From: Ruminococcus sp.
Lineage (GTDB): Bacteria; Bacillota; Clostridia; Oscillospirales; Acutalibacteraceae
Length of the DNA stretch: 64,000 nt
Assembly: GCA_017404145.1 (NCBI GenBank)
Contig: JAFRCW010000007.1
Location: 16,901-80,900, forward strand
Direction of reading: 5' to 3'
Position numbers and translations under genes: made by a program
Notes under the pieces: model-generated
Database searches by the model: none
The model's input: only the letters and a program-made list of their open reading frames with translations
Told to the model about the DNA's origin: nothing
Shown here: positions 8,696 through 17,594 of the stretch, in pieces
Layout of the letters: each line of letters opens with the position of its first letter
Position numbering within the stretch: position 1 is the first letter of the stretch

Positions 8696-10084
8696 TTGAT
8701 TATTGATTATGTAGGCGTAAAAGAAATCAATGGCTCGCTGGTCGTCATGGACGGCATCAAAGGCGTTTCCAATGAAGAGATCGTCGATATTAAGCTAGAG
8801 AACGGTACCGTCCGTCAAGGCCGTGTGGTGCAGATTGACGGCGAGAGGATCGTTGTACAGGTGTTTGAGGGTACCGGAAGAATCAGCCTGAAGAATACCC
8901 GCACCCGCTTGACCGGTCATCCGATGGAAATGCCGCTGTCTCCCGAGATCATCGGCAGAGTGCTTGACGGCGCCGGCAGACCGGTAGACGGTCTCGGCGA
9001 TATTTTTCCTGTCAAGAAGGCGAACATCAACGGAACGCCGATCAACCCGGTGTCCCGTATTTATCCGAAGAACTATATCAACACCGGTATTTCTACGATC
9101 GATACCTTGATGACCCTGATCCGAGGTCAGAAACTGCCAATCTTTTCCGGTTCCGGTATGTCTCATAACAACTTGGCGGTACAGATCGTTCGTCAGGCGA
9201 AGATCAGCGGAGCGGACAGCACCAACTTCGGCGTCGTTTTTGCTGCGATGGGCGTCCAGAAAGACGTTGCGGAATATTTCCGCAAGAGCTTTGAAGAGAG
9301 CGGCGTGCTTTCCCGCGTTGTGATGCTTCTAAATCTCAGCAACGACCCGATCATCGAACGTACCCTGACGCCCCGATGCGCGCTGACGGTAGCGGAATAT
9401 CTGGCGTTTGAGCTGAATATGCACATCCTTGTGATTATGACCGATATGACTTCCTACGCGGAGGCGCTGCGTGAATTCTCATCCTCCAAAGGCGAGATTC
9501 CCGGCAGAAAGGGCTATCCCGGCTATCTGTACTCCGACTTGGCGTCGCTGTATGAGAGAGCGGGTATGATCAAGGGCAGTACCGGTTCCGTAACCCAGAT
9601 TCCGATTCTGACGATGCCTAACGACGATATCACCCATCCGATCCCCGATCTGACCGGATATATTACCGAGGGACAGATCGTTCTGGATCGTGTATTGCAG
9701 GGACAGGGTTTTTATCCTCCCGTCAGCGTATTGCCTTCGCTGTCCCGTTTGATGAAGGACGGTATCGGCAAAGGCTATACCCGAGAGGATCACCAGTCGC
9801 TTGCCAATCAGCTGTTTGCGTCCTATGCGAAGGTGATCGACGCTCGTGCGCTGGCGTCTGTTATCGGTGAGGAGGAGCTTTCTCCGATTGATAAAAAATA
9901 TATTGAGTTCGGCAGGCTGTTTGAGACTCGATTCGTCAACCAGGGCTTTACCGAGAACCGCAGTATTGAACAGAGCCTGGACTTAGGCTGGGAGCTGCTT
10001 TCCACACTGCCGCGCAGTGAGCTGGATCGCGTAGACGATGCGGTGCTCGATATTTACGTCAAGGACAAAAAAGAGGTGAGATGA
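8696..10084 (+). CDS. ntpB: V-type ATP synthase subunit B (regulatory)
   Basis: A 462-residue non-catalytic nucleotide-binding subunit. Hallmarks are [23 protein letters not shown] text (here [10 protein letters not shown]), [12 protein letters not shown] in place of a functional Walker [29 protein letters not shown] and [19 protein letters not shown]. Start is TTG 8696 because AAGGAGGAA (8681-8689) lies just upstream; the frame's earlier potential start at 8630 falls inside subunit A. The stop is four bases before subunit D. Confidence 0.97.
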   Translation: MIIDYVGVKEINGSLVVMDGIKGVSNEEIVDIKLENGTVRQGRVVQIDGERIVVQVFEGTGRISLKNTRTRLTGHPMEMPLSPEIIGRVLDGAGRPVDGLGDIFPVKKANINGTPINPVSRIYPKNYINTGISTIDTLMTLIRGQKLPIFSGSGMSHNNLAVQIVRQAKISGADSTNFGVVFAAMGVQKDVAEYFRKSFEESGVLSRVVMLLNLSNDPIIERTLTPRCALTVAEYLAFELNMHILVIMTDMTSYAEALREFSSSKGEIPGRKGYPGYLYSDLASLYERAGMIKGSTGSVTQIPILTMPNDDITHPIPDLTGYITEGQIVLDRVLQGQGFYPPVSVLPSLSRLMKDGIGKGYTREDHQSLANQLFASYAKVIDARALASVIGEEELSPIDKKYIEFGRLFETRFVNQGFTENRSIEQSLDLGWELLSTLPRSELDRVDDAVLDIYVKDKKEVR

Positions 10085-10088
10085 TCGG

Positions 10089-10727
10089 ATGGCAGTTCAG
10101 GCTGTGCCCACCAAGGGCAACTTGATAAATACCAAAAAGTCGCTCGCTCTGGCAAGAATCGGCTATGATCTGCTCGATCGCAAGCGGAGCATCCTGATCC
10201 GTGAGATGATGACTCTGATCGATCACGCCAACGCGATTCAGGAGAAGATCGACAGCGCTTATGCCGAGGCATATTTTGCTCTGCAAAGGGCGAATATCAC
10301 CAACGGCTTTTGTGAGGATATCTCTAATTCAATTCCGATTGAAGACAGCTTGGAGCTTGATTTTCGAAGCGTCATGGGCGTTGAGATCCCTATTCTCACG
10401 ATGAAAGAGCCCGAGCCTCACAGCTACCTTCCTTACGGTACCAGAACAACGAATTCCGCTATTGATAACGCTTGTATCCTTTTTACTCAGGTCAAGACCT
10501 TGACGGTAGAGCTCGCGGAGATCGAGAACAGCGTATACCGTCTTGCCGACGCGATCAAAAAAACGCAGAAGCGCGCAAACGCTTTGAAAAATATTATGAT
10601 CCCGCGCTTTGAAGAGACCGTTAAATATATCACTGACGCGCTGGACGAGAAGGACAGAGAAGAGTTCAGCCGCTTAAAGGTGATCAAGCGCAAAAAGCTC
10701 AGAGATAGTATGAATCAAGAAGCATAA
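10089..10727 (+). CDS. ntpD: V-type ATP synthase subunit D (central shaft)
   Basis: A 212-residue protein, mainly two long helices. It has the family signatures VPTKGNL near the N-terminus and TQKRANALKNIMIPRFEETV-type text (shortened: QKRANALKN, IPRFEETVKYI) near the C-terminus. It forms the rotating axle with subunit F. It is the last gene of the operon, and an imperfect hairpin terminator follows at once. AAGAGGTGAG precedes ATG 10089. Confidence 0.95.
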   Translation: MAVQAVPTKGNLINTKKSLALARIGYDLLDRKRSILIREMMTLIDHANAIQEKIDSAYAEAYFALQRANITNGFCEDISNSIPIEDSLELDFRSVMGVEIPILTMKEPEPHSYLPYGTRTTNSAIDNACILFTQVKTLTVELAEIENSVYRLADAIKKTQKRANALKNIMIPRFEETVKYITDALDEKDREEFSRLKVIKRKKLRDSMNQEA

Positions 10728-10730
10728 GAA

Positions 10731-10764
10731 AAAGGCGACTGCATTTTGCAATCGCCCTTCTTTT
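10731..10764. terminator. terminator between V-ATPase operon and convergent secB-like gene
   Basis: The arms ggcgactgca (10734) and tgcaatcgcc (10747) pair with one mismatch, flanked by A-run and T-run, so it can serve both convergent transcripts. Confidence 0.7.
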
Positions 10765-10774
10765 TACAATTCAT

Positions 10775-11176
10775 TTACTGTTCCGGATTCTTATCAAAAC
10801 GATAGATCTGCTGATTATCGATGTCAATATTGGGAATTATGATCGGATTGATACCGCAGTTAGCGGTAACGGTAGTGACCAGCGCCTTGGCGTAGGGGAA
10901 GAGCGTTTTAAATGTTTCCGCGTGAATTTCCTCTTTCTTGGAGCCTTCGAGATAGGAGAAAATTCCTACCATAATCACTCTGATTTTGAACTGATTGGGG
11001 TTATCCTTATCATGAACCTCGATATCAAATTCGCCTCTCGCCATATTCGCATCCTTGGCGTACTGCACATTATAAGAGTATTTATTGCCCAGCGAGATCT
11101 TAGCGCCGTTTTCGAGCTGATTGACAAATTCGATCTTGGATACCTTATATCCCTGAAGATTAACCATAGACATCAT
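10775..11176 (-). CDS. SecB-like export chaperone family protein
   Basis: A 133-residue protein with the SecB fold pattern: long beta strands in the first half, a short MVGIFSYLEG-like strand, then the helix-forming LFPYAKALVTTVTANCGINPIIIPNIDI. That last segment matches the conserved LFPYAR...GGFPP...PVNF region of SecB. Firmicutes have no classical SecB pathway, and their SecB-like proteins are sometimes antitoxin-linked chaperones; no toxin gene is adjacent here. AAAGGAGG precedes two in-frame ATGs (11176 and 11173); the second has the better spacing. A promoter-like TATAAT lies at 11201-11206 on this strand. Confidence 0.75.
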   Translation of the reverse strand: MMSMVNLQGYKVSKIEFVNQLENGAKISLGNKYSYNVQYAKDANMARGEFDIEVHDKDNPNQFKIRVIMVGIFSYLEGSKKEEIHAETFKTLFPYAKALVTTVTANCGINPIIIPNIDIDNQQIYRFDKNPEQ

Positions 11177-11331
11177 GGCCTCCTTTTCTTTGATAAACGT
11201 ATTATAGCATAAGTTGCCGGATAAATAAAGTCTTTTTTATGAATTCCATTGATTTCAAGGTGTTTCCTATGATTTAAAAGATATCTTCACACTGTATCGG
11301 TGATAGGATTCGACGTCTTTTCAACATATGA

Positions 11332-11361
11332 TTGACAGATCAAAAATTAATTGGTATAATA
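11332..11361 (+). promoter_or_regulatory. promoter of tRNA-Gln(TTG)
   Basis: TTGACA at 11332 and TATAAT at 11356 have an 18-base spacer, 13 bases before the tRNA. Confidence 0.75.
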
Positions 11362-11374
11362 TCACTTGCACCTT

Positions 11375-11449
11375 GGGAAGTAGCCAAGCGGTAAGGCAAC
11401 GGACTTTGACTCCGTCATTCGTGGGTTCGAACCCCGCCTTCCCAGCCAA
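11375..11449 (+). tRNA. tRNA-Gln(TTG)
   Basis: The acceptor tgggaag pairs with cttccca. The anticodon loop is ctttgac (anticodon TTG), the T-arm is gtgggttcgaacccc-like, and CCA is encoded. Confidence 0.95.
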
Positions 11450-11451
11450 AG

Positions 11452-11488
11452 CGAAAATCCTGTCGACAACGTCGGCGGGATTTTTGCT
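11452..11488. terminator. terminator of tRNA-Gln
   Basis: A long imperfect stem, gcgaaaatcctgtcgac against gtcggcgggatttttgc, follows the tRNA directly. Confidence 0.8.
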
Positions 11489-11706
11489 TTGTATTATTCA
11501 TTTTTCAATTTTAAGTCTTAAGCTTTCAGTTCTTCCCGACAGGATTCTCTAAATGAATACTGAAAACTTAAAACTGAATAACTGTTAAATAATCGGAAAA
11601 TCTAACGTTTCAACACTGAGAATACATTTGATTTTGAACAGAGAATTATTTTTTTGATTAAAAACTATATATATGGCAGGATTTTTCATATTGTTAAACA
11701 AACCAT
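11489..11706. other. AT-rich gap
   Basis: No gene is visible. The stretch contains a loose inverted repeat: fragments such as tcattttt, ttaag and ctttcagt near 11500-11530 recur in opposite sense near 11550-11575. It looks like a decayed repeat. I see nothing else. Confidence 0.35.
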
Positions 11707-11735
11707 TTGACAAATTACAACATATCTTTTAGAAT
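11707..11735 (+). promoter_or_regulatory. promoter of the DAG kinase-like gene
   Basis: TTGACA at 11707 and TAGAAT at 11730, spacer 17. Confidence 0.65.
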
Positions 11736-11777
11736 ATACATTGGTAGAAAAATATACAGATGAGGAGAAATGCACAA

Positions 11778-12620
11778 ATGACCAGATATACTGTTCTTTA
11801 CAACCCCAAGGGCAACAACAATACCGCTGAGAAAGAGACCTTCACAATCTCCGAGATTCTGAAGGGTAACGAATTCCACTACAAGGACGTCACTAAGATC
11901 AGCGATATGGAGAAGTTTATCGCGGAGGACAAGAACGACGCGATCATCCTCTCCGGCGGCGACGGCACTTTAAATCATTTTATTAACGACGTTGACTGCG
12001 ATAAGCTGACAAAAGACCTCTATTTCTTTGCTACCGGCACCGGCAACGATTTTCTGTCATCCATCAAAGGAGAGAAAGGCAAGATTCATAAAATTAACGA
12101 CGTAGTAAAGAATCTGCCGACTGTTACCGTCAAGGGCAAGACCAGCAAGTTTATCAACGGTATCGGCTACGGTATCGACGGTTACTGCTGCGAGGTCGGC
12201 GATCAGCTCAGAGAGAAGTCCGACAAGCCGATCAACTACACCGGTATTGCGATCAAGGGTCTTTTATTCCATTATAAGCCTACCAACGCCAAGGTTACCG
12301 TTGACGGCGTGACTAAAGAATACAAAAAGGTTTGGCTTTCTCCGACGATGTACGGTTGCTTCTACGGCGGAGGTATGATCCCGACTCCCGATCAGAAAAG
12401 GGGAGAAGGCTTCGTTTCCAATATGACCTACTTCGGCGTCGGCAAGATCAAAGCACTCATCGTATTTCCGAAGATTTTTGAGGGTAAGCACGTTCAGTAT
12501 ACCAAAATGATCGATGTCCGCAAGGGCAAAGAGGTCAAGGTAGAATTTGACCGTCCCGTTGCGCTCCAGATCGACGGCGAAACCGTCCTCGGTGTTACCG
12601 AGTATACAGTAAAGGCATAA
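11778..12620 (+). CDS. diacylglycerol kinase catalytic-domain (lipid kinase) protein
   Basis: A 280-residue protein of the DAGK/sphingosine-kinase fold. YNPKGNN opens the nucleotide-binding domain, SGGDGTLNHFIN is the signature GGDGT loop that binds ATP phosphates, and FFATGTGNDFL is the second conserved loop. The C-terminal beta-sandwich ends with ALQIDGETV, as in DgkB/YegS-like lipid kinases. It probably phosphorylates diacylglycerol or a related lipid to feed phospholipid recycling. Start ATG 11778 follows GATGAGGAG; the frame could open at 11760, but that ATG overlaps the ribosome binding site. Confidence 0.88.
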   Translation: MTRYTVLYNPKGNNNTAEKETFTISEILKGNEFHYKDVTKISDMEKFIAEDKNDAIILSGGDGTLNHFINDVDCDKLTKDLYFFATGTGNDFLSSIKGEKGKIHKINDVVKNLPTVTVKGKTSKFINGIGYGIDGYCCEVGDQLREKSDKPINYTGIAIKGLLFHYKPTNAKVTVDGVTKEYKKVWLSPTMYGCFYGGGMIPTPDQKRGEGFVSNMTYFGVGKIKALIVFPKIFEGKHVQYTKMIDVRKGKEVKVEFDRPVALQIDGETVLGVTEYTVKA

Positions 12621-12741
12621 TAGTCTAAATAGTGTCTGAATACCAAATGAGAGAATAAGCGGATGGATCTGCTTTATTAACAGTAACTTGATTTTTGAGA
12701 GATATACCGATGGGATGATTTGTCCTTTCGGTATATTTTTG

Positions 12742-12770
12742 TTGAAAAATTTACACGTTAGTGCTATGAT
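12742..12770 (+). promoter_or_regulatory. promoter of the xdhC-like/met operon
   Basis: TTGAAA at 12742 and TATGAT at 12765, spacer 17, about 20 bases upstream of the first start codon. No cobalamin or SAM riboswitch was recognised in this short leader. Confidence 0.6.
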
Positions 12771-12792
12771 AGTAAAAAGTGCAGGTGATCAT

Positions 12793-13710
12793 ATGAACGC
12801 GGAGTTTTCCGGTATTATCAATAGCTTGCAGAACAGAGAAGAGGCTGTTCTGTCAAGAACCGTTGCCGGTGTTGCATATTGTCGCCGTTTTGTTCCGAAA
12901 GACAGGCTGATTATACTCGGCGGCGGACACATCAGCGAAGCGCTCGTTAAGATTGCTGTCACACTGGATTTTTCTGTTACGGTTGTGGATGATCGCTATG
13001 ATTTTGCCAATCCCGCTCGTTTTTCCGAAGCGGATGAAGTGATATGCGAGCAGTTTGAGGATGCTATCGATCGCCTTCGGATTTGTGAACGTGATTATAT
13101 CTGTGTTTTGACCCGCGGTCATCAATTTGATAAAGAATGTGTCAAAAAAATACTGAGCGGTACAATGCCTTTTTATCTGGGAATGATCGGTTCCGAAAAG
13201 AAGGTTGCCGGTGTATTGGAATCCTTAAAAGGTGAGGGTTTCTCCAATGAAAAAATCAGTAAAATTAACGCGCCGATCGGTCTTCCGATCGGTTCCGTGA
13301 CAGTACCGGAAATCGCTGTTTCCATCTGTGCACAGCTGATTGCCTGTCGCAGAGCTTTCAAACAGCCTTATGATGATAATACGCTGATACAGACTGAAGA
13401 AAATTCCGATGTGTTATCTTTTTTAGCAAACGGCGACCGCCCCCGCGCAATGGCGATGATCCTTTCCGCAACAGGTTCGACTCCGGCAAAGTCCGGCGCA
13501 TTGATGGCGGTTGACGCCGACGGAAGACTTTACGGTACTATCGGAGGCGGCTGCGGAGAGGCTCAGGCGAAGCGTGCTGCGATGCGTCTGATCGGATCGG
13601 GTAAATCAAAGATACTGACAATCGATATGGATAACGATGCTGCGGCAAAAGGCGGTATGGTCTGCGGCGGAAGAATAGAGGTCTTGATAGAAGATATAGG
13701 GGAGGATTAG
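12793..13710 (+). CDS. XdhC/CoxI family protein
   Basis: A 305-residue two-domain protein. An N-terminal Rossmann domain has ILGGGHISEALVKIA (about residues 41-55) and FYLGMIGSEKKV, matching the XdhC C-terminal-type domain. The C-terminal domain has ATGSTPAKSGALMAV and GTIGGGCGEAQ, matching XdhC_CoxI. XdhC proteins help mature molybdenum hydroxylases by handling the sulfurated cofactor, but no such enzyme is encoded nearby. Start ATG 12793 follows CAGGTGAT. The stop is one base from metF, so it is probably co-transcribed with the methionine genes, an unusual setting. Confidence 0.8.
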   Translation: MNAEFSGIINSLQNREEAVLSRTVAGVAYCRRFVPKDRLIILGGGHISEALVKIAVTLDFSVTVVDDRYDFANPARFSEADEVICEQFEDAIDRLRICERDYICVLTRGHQFDKECVKKILSGTMPFYLGMIGSEKKVAGVLESLKGEGFSNEKISKINAPIGLPIGSVTVPEIAVSICAQLIACRRAFKQPYDDNTLIQTEENSDVLSFLANGDRPRAMAMILSATGSTPAKSGALMAVDADGRLYGTIGGGCGEAQAKRAAMRLIGSGKSKILTIDMDNDAAAKGGMVCGGRIEVLIEDIGED

Positions 13711-13711
13711 T

Positions 13712-14590
13712 ATGAAACTGATCGACATCATCAACAACGGAAAATACAATCTTTCTTTTGAAGTTTTCCCGCCGAAAGCAGAGTCATCCTTTGAGTCGGT
13801 GAAAGCGGCAGTGGAACAAATCGCTGCTTTGCAGCCGTCTTTTATGAGCGTGACTTACGGCGCAGGAGGAGGCACCAGCCGATATACGCTGGATATTGCG
13901 AAAGATATCATGGAAAAATATCATGTTCCTACACTGGCGCACCTGACCTGTGTATCCTCCACAAAAGAAACCGTTAAAAATAAAATTACTCAAATCAAAG
14001 AAGCTGGTATCAAAAACGTGATGGCGCTGCGCGGTGATCTCACTCCCGAGTTGGAGAAGGGAGACAGATCTCTGTGGGACTATCGTCATGCAATTGATTT
14101 GGTAAGAGAACTGAAAGAATCCGATACGGATCTTTGTATCGGCTGCGCTTGTTACCCGGAGATCCATCCTGAAAGCAAAAATCAAATCGAGGATATAAAA
14201 TATCTGAAAGAAAAGGTTGACGCCGGCTGTTCGTTTATCACGACACAGATGTTTTTCGATAATAATCTGCTTTATAATTTCCTGTATAAGATCCGTGAGG
14301 CTGGTATTACCGTTCCCGTGATTCCCGGGATTATGCCTATTACCAAAGCGAATCAAGTGGAACGCGCCATCAAGCTTTCCGGTTCTTTTATGCCGGTGAG
14401 ATTCAAGGCGCTCGTGGATCGTTTCGGATGTGACGACGACGCGATGCGTGACGCGGGAATCGCGTATGCGACCGATCAGATCATCGATCTTTACGCGAAC
14501 GGGATCAAAAATGTTCATGTCTATTCGATGAACAAGCCGGAAGTTGCGTCTGCTATTTTAAATAATCTCTCCGGGATTGTCGGCAAATGA
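13712..14590 (+). CDS. metF: methylenetetrahydrofolate reductase
   Basis: A 292-residue TIM-barrel flavoprotein. It has the opening SFEVFPPKAE, SVTYGAGGGTSRYT, PTLAHLTCV, NVMALRGDLTPE and TTQMFFDNNLLYNFL. It reduces 5,10-methylene-THF to 5-methyl-THF, the methyl donor for the downstream MetH. No long N- or C-terminal extension is present. Its stop codon overlaps the next gene's ATG by four bases (ATGA), so translation is probably coupled. Confidence 0.95.
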   Translation: MKLIDIINNGKYNLSFEVFPPKAESSFESVKAAVEQIAALQPSFMSVTYGAGGGTSRYTLDIAKDIMEKYHVPTLAHLTCVSSTKETVKNKITQIKEAGIKNVMALRGDLTPELEKGDRSLWDYRHAIDLVRELKESDTDLCIGCACYPEIHPESKNQIEDIKYLKEKVDAGCSFITTQMFFDNNLLYNFLYKIREAGITVPVIPGIMPITKANQVERAIKLSGSFMPVRFKALVDRFGCDDDAMRDAGIAYATDQIIDLYANGIKNVHVYSMNKPEVASAILNNLSGIVGK

Positions 14591-15183
14591 TGAAGAAGCT
14601 GATTTTTGATGAACCGGTCATCAACAGAAAAGAGATCCTGCGTTACGCGCGTGTAAAAGATGAAATACCTGATATTTCCGCTTTGCTCAACGAATGTATC
14701 GAAGAAGCGCGCGGTGTTTTGGTCTATCGTGTCGGTTATGCGGTTCTTCCTGTTCAAAGAACGGACAACGAGATGATACTGGATGTTATTCATACGAGCT
14801 CGAATACCGTATCAAAAGCCATATCCCATTGTGATGAAGCGGTCATTTTTGCCGCTACGATCGGAACAGAGTATGATCGCCTGATTCTGCGGTACAGCCG
14901 CCTTTCTCCTTCTAAGGCTTTACTGCTTCAAGCGTTGGGCGCTGAACGCGTTGAGAGCCTCTGTGATGCGTTTTGTCAACAGATGAACACAGAGCTTCGT
15001 TTGGAAGAAAAATCGCTGAGAACGCGTGTCAGCCCCGGCTACGGCGATATCTCATTAACGATGCAAAAAGAGATATTCGCCATACTCGACTGTGAGCGAA
15101 AGCTGGGGATCACCTTGAATAATGACCTGATGATGACGCCGACGAAATCGGTCACTGCTATTGCGGGGATCAGAAAAAACTAA
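14587..15183 (+). CDS. MetH reactivation-domain protein (vitamin B12-dependent methionine synthase activation domain)
   Basis: A 198-residue stand-alone version of the activation domain that forms the C-terminus of MetH in E. coli. The motifs are AATIGTEYDRLI, LQALGAERVESLCD, RVSPGYGDISLTMQKEIF and TPTKSVTAIAGI; the last two are the SAM-binding and cobalamin-contacting signatures. It would reductively methylate inactive cob(II)alamin in the MetH encoded ten bases downstream. The partner MetH lacks this domain, so together they form a split enzyme. Confidence 0.9.
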   Translation: MMKKLIFDEPVINRKEILRYARVKDEIPDISALLNECIEEARGVLVYRVGYAVLPVQRTDNEMILDVIHTSSNTVSKAISHCDEAVIFAATIGTEYDRLILRYSRLSPSKALLLQALGAERVESLCDAFCQQMNTELRLEEKSLRTRVSPGYGDISLTMQKEIFAILDCERKLGITLNNDLMMTPTKSVTAIAGIRKN

Positions 15184-15192
15184 GAGGACATT

Positions 15193-17592
15193 ATGGATGT
15201 AAGAAGTTTTTTAAAAGAGAATATCGTATTGCTTGACGGCGGTATGGGAACTCTGCTGCAGGAACAAGGATTGCAGGCGGGGGAGAGACCCGAGCGATGG
15301 AATCTTTCTCATCCCGATATCGTCGCCGGTATCCATCAGGCATATTATGACGCCGGAGCGAATATTGTCAACACCAATACCTTCGGCGCGAATTCTCTGC
15401 ATTTTGACGACGAAGAACTGGAAGCAATTATCAAATCTGCGATTGCTAACGCTGATTTGGCGAGAAAGAACAGTACTTCTCCACAGGATAAGTTCATCGC
15501 TTTGGACATCGGTCCCTCTGGCAGATTGCTCAAGCCGATGGGAGATTTCGACTTTGAGGACGCGGTAGAATGTTTTGCAAAGACGGTTCGTATCGGCGTG
15601 AAATACGGTGTTGATCTTGTAATGATCGAGACGATGAACGACAGCTATGAGACCAAGGCGGCGCTGCTGGCTGTTAAAGAAAACTGCGATCTTCCCGTTA
15701 TTGTCTCCAACGCATATTCCGAGAACGGCAAGCTGATGACCGGCGCGTCTCCCGCGGCAATGGTTGCGCTCTTGGAAGGAATGGGCGCGGACGCCATCGG
15801 CGTTAACTGCTCGTTCGGTCCCGATAAGCTTGCTCCTATTGTGAAGGAGTATTTACAATATGCTTCTGTTCCGGTTATCTTAAAGCCGAACGCAGGTTTG
15901 CCTCAAAGCGTTAACGGAAAAACCGTATACAATATTCTTCCTGATGAATTCGCCGATATTACTTCTTCACTGGTCAAAGACGGTGTGCGTATCGCCGGCG
16001 GCTGCTGCGGTACGACCCCTGTGTATATCAAAGCGTTAAAGGATCGTATCGGTTCTGTTCATCCTGCTGTAGGCTCCAAAGAATATACGGTCGTATCCTC
16101 CTATTCACACGCTGTGTTCTTCTCGGATGATCCTGTCCTGATCGGAGAGAGAATCAATCCAACCGGAAAGAAACGTCTGAAAGCCGCTTTAAAGGAGAAC
16201 GATATCGGTTATCTGCTGAACGAAGGAATTCGCCAGCAATCGGCGGGTGCGCATATCTTGGACGTTAACGTCGGCTTGCCTGAGATTGACGAGCCTGAAA
16301 TGTTGGAGAAAACCGTCTGTGAACTGCAGACGGTAGTAGATGTTCCTCTGCAGATCGACACCTCCGATCCTGTCGCGATGGAAAGAGCGCTCAGACGCTA
16401 TAACGGTAAAGCGCTGATCAATTCCGTCAACGGAAAAGAAGAATCCATGAAAGCGATCTTCCCGCTGATGAAAAAATACGGCGGCGTGGCTGTCGCATTG
16501 ACGTTGGATGAAAACGGTATTCCCGATACTGCCGAGGGCAGAGTTGAGATAGCGAACCGTATCATTCGTACCGCTCAAAGCTATGGTATCGACAAGAAAG
16601 ACCTGATCTATGACACACTTGCGATGGCTGTCAGCGCGGATGCCAACGCCGCGCAGGTGACGCTTGATTCCTTGGATGTGATCAAGAACAAGCTCGGCGT
16701 TCATACCTCTCTGGGCGTGTCTAATATTTCTTTCGGTTTGCCCAAGCGTGATATCGTAACCGCGTCATTCTTTATCTCCGCGTTGGAGAGAGGACTTTCC
16801 GCCGCGATTATGAATCCCTTTTCCGTGGAAATGATGAAGGCGTATCACAGCTACAGAGTACTTCATGGCTTGGATCAGAATTGTACCGGATATATTACTT
16901 TCGCCGACAGTATTGAAGGCGACGATGTTAAAATCAATTCCGAAAAGACAAGTTCGGATTCAAACGGTGACAACTTAAAAGACGCGATCATCAAAGGGCT
17001 CAAAGAGCAGTCCGCAAAGCTCACCGTACAAGCTCTTTCTCAAAAAGCGCCTTTGGATATTGTCAAAGAAGAGATCATTCCCGCTTTGGATACGGTAGGC
17101 GTATCCTATGAACAGGGAAAGGTGTATCTCCCGCAGCTTCTGATGAGCGCCGAAGCCGCAAAATTCGCTTTTGAGGAAATCAAAAAGGTATTATCCTATC
17201 AGGAGCAGAATACCGAGAAGAAGTGTCCCTTTGTGATCGCTACCGTGAAGGGTGACATCCACGATATCGGTAAGAATATCGTGAAGCTCCTTTTGGAAAA
17301 CTACGGTTATGATGTGTACGATCTCGGCAAGGATGTTCCTCCGCAGGTGATTGTGGATAAGGTGCTCGAGACGCGCGCGCCGCTTGTCGGACTCTCCGCG
17401 TTGATGACCACGACCGTTCCCGCGATGGAAGAGACCATTCGCTTGCTAAGGGAACAAGCGCCTTTTGCAAAAGTTGACGTCGGCGGCGCTGTGCTTACTC
17501 AGGAATATGCCGATTCCATCGGCGCCGATAAGTATTCCAAAGACGCGATGGATACCGTTCGCTATGCGGATGAAATTTTCAACAGTTTATAG
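15193..17592 (+). CDS. metH: cobalamin-dependent methionine synthase (without activation domain)
   Basis: A 799-residue enzyme that moves a methyl group from 5-methyl-THF to homocysteine. Residues 1 to about 290 are the homocysteine domain, with LLDGGMGTLLQEQG, GVNCSFGPD and the zinc-binding GGCCGTTP. Residues about 315-570 are the pterin-binding barrel (IGERINPTGKK, INSVNGKEE). A helical cap follows, and about 675-799 is the B12-binding domain with VKGDIHDIGKNIV, whose His ligates cobalt. The activation domain is missing here and is provided by the gene just upstream. The operon supplies substrate (MetF), enzyme and reactivator. Confidence 0.95.
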   Translation: MDVRSFLKENIVLLDGGMGTLLQEQGLQAGERPERWNLSHPDIVAGIHQAYYDAGANIVNTNTFGANSLHFDDEELEAIIKSAIANADLARKNSTSPQDKFIALDIGPSGRLLKPMGDFDFEDAVECFAKTVRIGVKYGVDLVMIETMNDSYETKAALLAVKENCDLPVIVSNAYSENGKLMTGASPAAMVALLEGMGADAIGVNCSFGPDKLAPIVKEYLQYASVPVILKPNAGLPQSVNGKTVYNILPDEFADITSSLVKDGVRIAGGCCGTTPVYIKALKDRIGSVHPAVGSKEYTVVSSYSHAVFFSDDPVLIGERINPTGKKRLKAALKENDIGYLLNEGIRQQSAGAHILDVNVGLPEIDEPEMLEKTVCELQTVVDVPLQIDTSDPVAMERALRRYNGKALINSVNGKEESMKAIFPLMKKYGGVAVALTLDENGIPDTAEGRVEIANRIIRTAQSYGIDKKDLIYDTLAMAVSADANAAQVTLDSLDVIKNKLGVHTSLGVSNISFGLPKRDIVTASFFISALERGLSAAIMNPFSVEMMKAYHSYRVLHGLDQNCTGYITFADSIEGDDVKINSEKTSSDSNGDNLKDAIIKGLKEQSAKLTVQALSQKAPLDIVKEEIIPALDTVGVSYEQGKVYLPQLLMSAEAAKFAFEEIKKVLSYQEQNTEKKCPFVIATVKGDIHDIGKNIVKLLLENYGYDVYDLGKDVPPQVIVDKVLETRAPLVGLSALMTTTVPAMEETIRLLREQAPFAKVDVGGAVLTQEYADSIGADKYSKDAMDTVRYADEIFNSL

Positions 17593-17594
17593 TT

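Noticed and set aside
11328..11552. 74-codon open frame across tRNA-Gln
   Set aside because: It reads through a complete tRNA and its terminator, so it is not a gene.
12621..12792. Cobalamin or SAM riboswitch before the methionine operon
   Set aside because: The leader after the predicted promoter is only about 20 bases and shows no B12-box or SAM-box sequence.
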